Shown here: positions 62,799 to 64,000 of the stretch, piece by piece | Numbering within the stretch: the stretch's first letter is position 1 | Layout of the letters: every line of letters starts with the position of its first letter | Origin: a bacterium | GTDB taxonomy: Bacteria; Sumerlaeota; Sumerlaeia; SLMS01 | Reading direction: 5' to 3' | Assembly: GCA_016125005.1 (NCBI GenBank) | Contig: WGMQ01000011.1 | Span: 1 to 64,000 of the forward strand | Length of the DNA stretch: 64,000 bases | The notes under the pieces: model-generated | The model's database searches: none | What the model was told of the DNA's origin: nothing | Seen by the model: only the letters and a program-made list of their open reading frames with translations | Position numbers and translations under genes: made by a program

Positions 62799-64000
62799 AT
62801 GCACGCTTCGAAAAGCCAGGCGAGCAAACCCCTGTTGCTCTTCATGCTGATCGTGGCTTCTTCCATCGGTTCGCTGACGATGCTGGTTCTGATCCCTGGC
62901 ATCCCCGGCATCCAGTCCAGCTTCGGTGTCAGCTACGCGGCAGCGCAACTGGCGCTCACCACGTACCTCGTCGCGCTCGCAGCCGGTCAGCTGGTCTTCG
63001 GGCCGCTATCGGACACGATCGGCCGACGGCCGGTCATGGTCGCGAGCATCACGATCTTCGCGCTTGGCGGTGTCATCGGCGCGCTTGCCCCGAATCTGTC
63101 CGTCCTGCTGTTGGCCCGGGTTCTGCAGGGGATCGGCGCTTGCGGGGCGATGGTGCTGAGCCGGGCCATCGTTGCCGACATCTACAAGGGCAACAGGGCG
63201 GCCAGTGTCCTGGGCTTTGTGATCATGGCCTGGTCGACCATTCCAATGTTCGGGCCTTTGGTGGGCGGCGTTCTCACCGAAAGTTTCGGGTGGCGCGCAA
63301 TCCTCTGGTTCACGGCCATTTTCGGCCTGGCGCTGCTCCCGCTCGTCTATTTCCGTCTGGCGGAGACGAACTTCGACCGTATCGCCTTCAAGGGGGGCGG
63401 GGTGCTGCTCAAGGAGACCTGCGAACTCGTTGCCGACCGGATGTTCTTCACCAACACGGTCCATGTGGGAGCGACCGCGTTTGCGTTTTATGCCTTCATG
63501 GCCGGTTCGGCCATCATCGCTTCCCAGATGGGCGGATCCGGCATGGTCTACGGACTGTACTTCCTGCTCGTGGCAGGCGGTTACACGGTCGGCAATCTGA
63601 TCACCGGGATGCTGGCATCGCGCATCGGCTCCCGGCCACTGATCATAATCGGCGCGAGCATTGTGCTCGCCGGAGCGAGCGTGACATTGGCCATGTTTGT
63701 GCTGGACGCCGCGACGTTCCCGGGCTTCTTCGGCGTGATGACTATCTTCGCCTTCGGATGCGGCCTCCTCGTGCCCACGGGTATTTCCGCCGCGACAGGC
63801 GCCCGGCCGCGTCTCGCAGGCACTGCCTCGGCCCTGACCGGGTCGCTCCAGATGGCGCTTGGCGGGCTGGCCACGCTCGTTATCGGCATACTCCAGCCGG
63901 ATCACATGATTGCCACCGCCGCGGCGATGCAGATAGGCGCATCGATCGTCTTTGTGGCGGCGCTACTGACGCCCCGCTTCTACGCCACGACCGGCGACAA
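62799..64000 (+). CDS. MFS transporter (Bcr/CflA-like), runs off the window
   Basis: At least 400 codons, no stop before the end of the window. Twelve-helix major facilitator pattern: the loop PLSDTIGRRPVM between helices 2 and 3, VLQGIGACGAMVLSRAIVAD in helix 4-5, PLVGGVLTESFGWRAILWF, all typical of the Bcr/CflA drug-efflux branch. The ATG at 62799 lies 22 bases from the operator at 62763; the ribosome site is weak. It could export a toxic intermediate or import the substrate. Confidence 0.88.
   Translation, partial: MHASKSQASKPLLLFMLIVASSIGSLTMLVLIPGIPGIQSSFGVSYAAAQLALTTYLVALAAGQLVFGPLSDTIGRRPVMVASITIFALGGVIGALAPNLSVLLLARVLQGIGACGAMVLSRAIVADIYKGNRAASVLGFVIMAWSTIPMFGPLVGGVLTESFGWRAILWFTAIFGLALLPLVYFRLAETNFDRIAFKGGGVLLKETCELVADRMFFTNTVHVGATAFAFYAFMAGSAIIASQMGGSGMVYGLYFLLVAGGYTVGNLITGMLASRIGSRPLIIIGASIVLAGASVTLAMFVLDAATFPGFFGVMTIFAFGCGLLVPTGISAATGARPRLAGTASALTGSLQMALGGLATLVIGILQPDHMIATAAAMQIGASIVFVAALLTPRFYATTGD

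Overview
The window is high-GC DNA of an alphaproteobacterium, probably of the Hyphomicrobiales (Rhizobiales) type. The grounds are the trpF-trpB arrangement, branched-chain (Liv-type) ABC transporters in acyl-CoA gene clusters, IS481/IS3 remnants, and an intergenic palindromic repeat resembling the rhizobial RIME class. It falls into three parts: core chromosome (1-5.8 kb), an integrated mobilizable element (5.8-about 30 kb), and an acyl-CoA catabolic and uptake cluster (31.2-64 kb).

Core (1-5787): trpF and the 5' part of trpB, a DUF427 protein, a divergent pair likely for polyamine use (glutamine-synthetase-like ligase and putrescine-type aminotransferase), an SDR with a non-canonical active site, and tRNA-Arg(CCG).

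Mobile element (5788-about 30 kb): it starts at the 3' end of tRNA-Arg. A large serine recombinase is encoded there, and in the integrated state its frame runs on through the tRNA. Then follow two small serine resolvases, conserved element genes of unknown function, an ArdC-like antirestriction protein, a secreted tail-fibre-like protein, a DUF3768 operon, and a cargo zone (16-25.8 kb). The cargo zone holds a five-unit tandem-repeat protein, an intergenic hairpin array, a PIN-like protein divergent from a 1538-residue NTPase with an N-terminal PD-(D/E)xK nuclease (STAND/Avs-like), a Fic protein with a two-triplet operator array, and a two-TM beta-rich membrane protein of Cap15-like layout. A mobilization block (TraG/VirD4-like protein, small membrane proteins, relaxase, MobC-like protein) follows. 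No type IV secretion genes are seen, so the element looks mobilizable rather than self-transmissible. Decayed IS481 and IS3 copies cut off a gene upstream of mobC, and no right attachment site was found.

Catabolic cluster (31.2-64 kb): SDRs, acyl-CoA dehydrogenase, CaiB-type CoA transferase, FabL-like reductase, nitroreductase, two complete Liv-type ABC importers with three substrate-binding proteins, two nitronate-monooxygenase-family flavoproteins, an SCP-x-type thiolase, enoyl-CoA hydratase, two acyl-CoA synthetases of equal length, a SnoaL-like protein, an epoxide-hydrolase-like hydrolase, an MBL hydrolase and an MFS transporter. A 14-bp palindrome, consensus TGACTNNNNAGTCA, occurs twelve times, next to essentially every transcription unit including the single TetR gene. 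This points to one locally encoded regulon for import, CoA activation and beta-oxidation-like breakdown of an unknown carboxylic acid.
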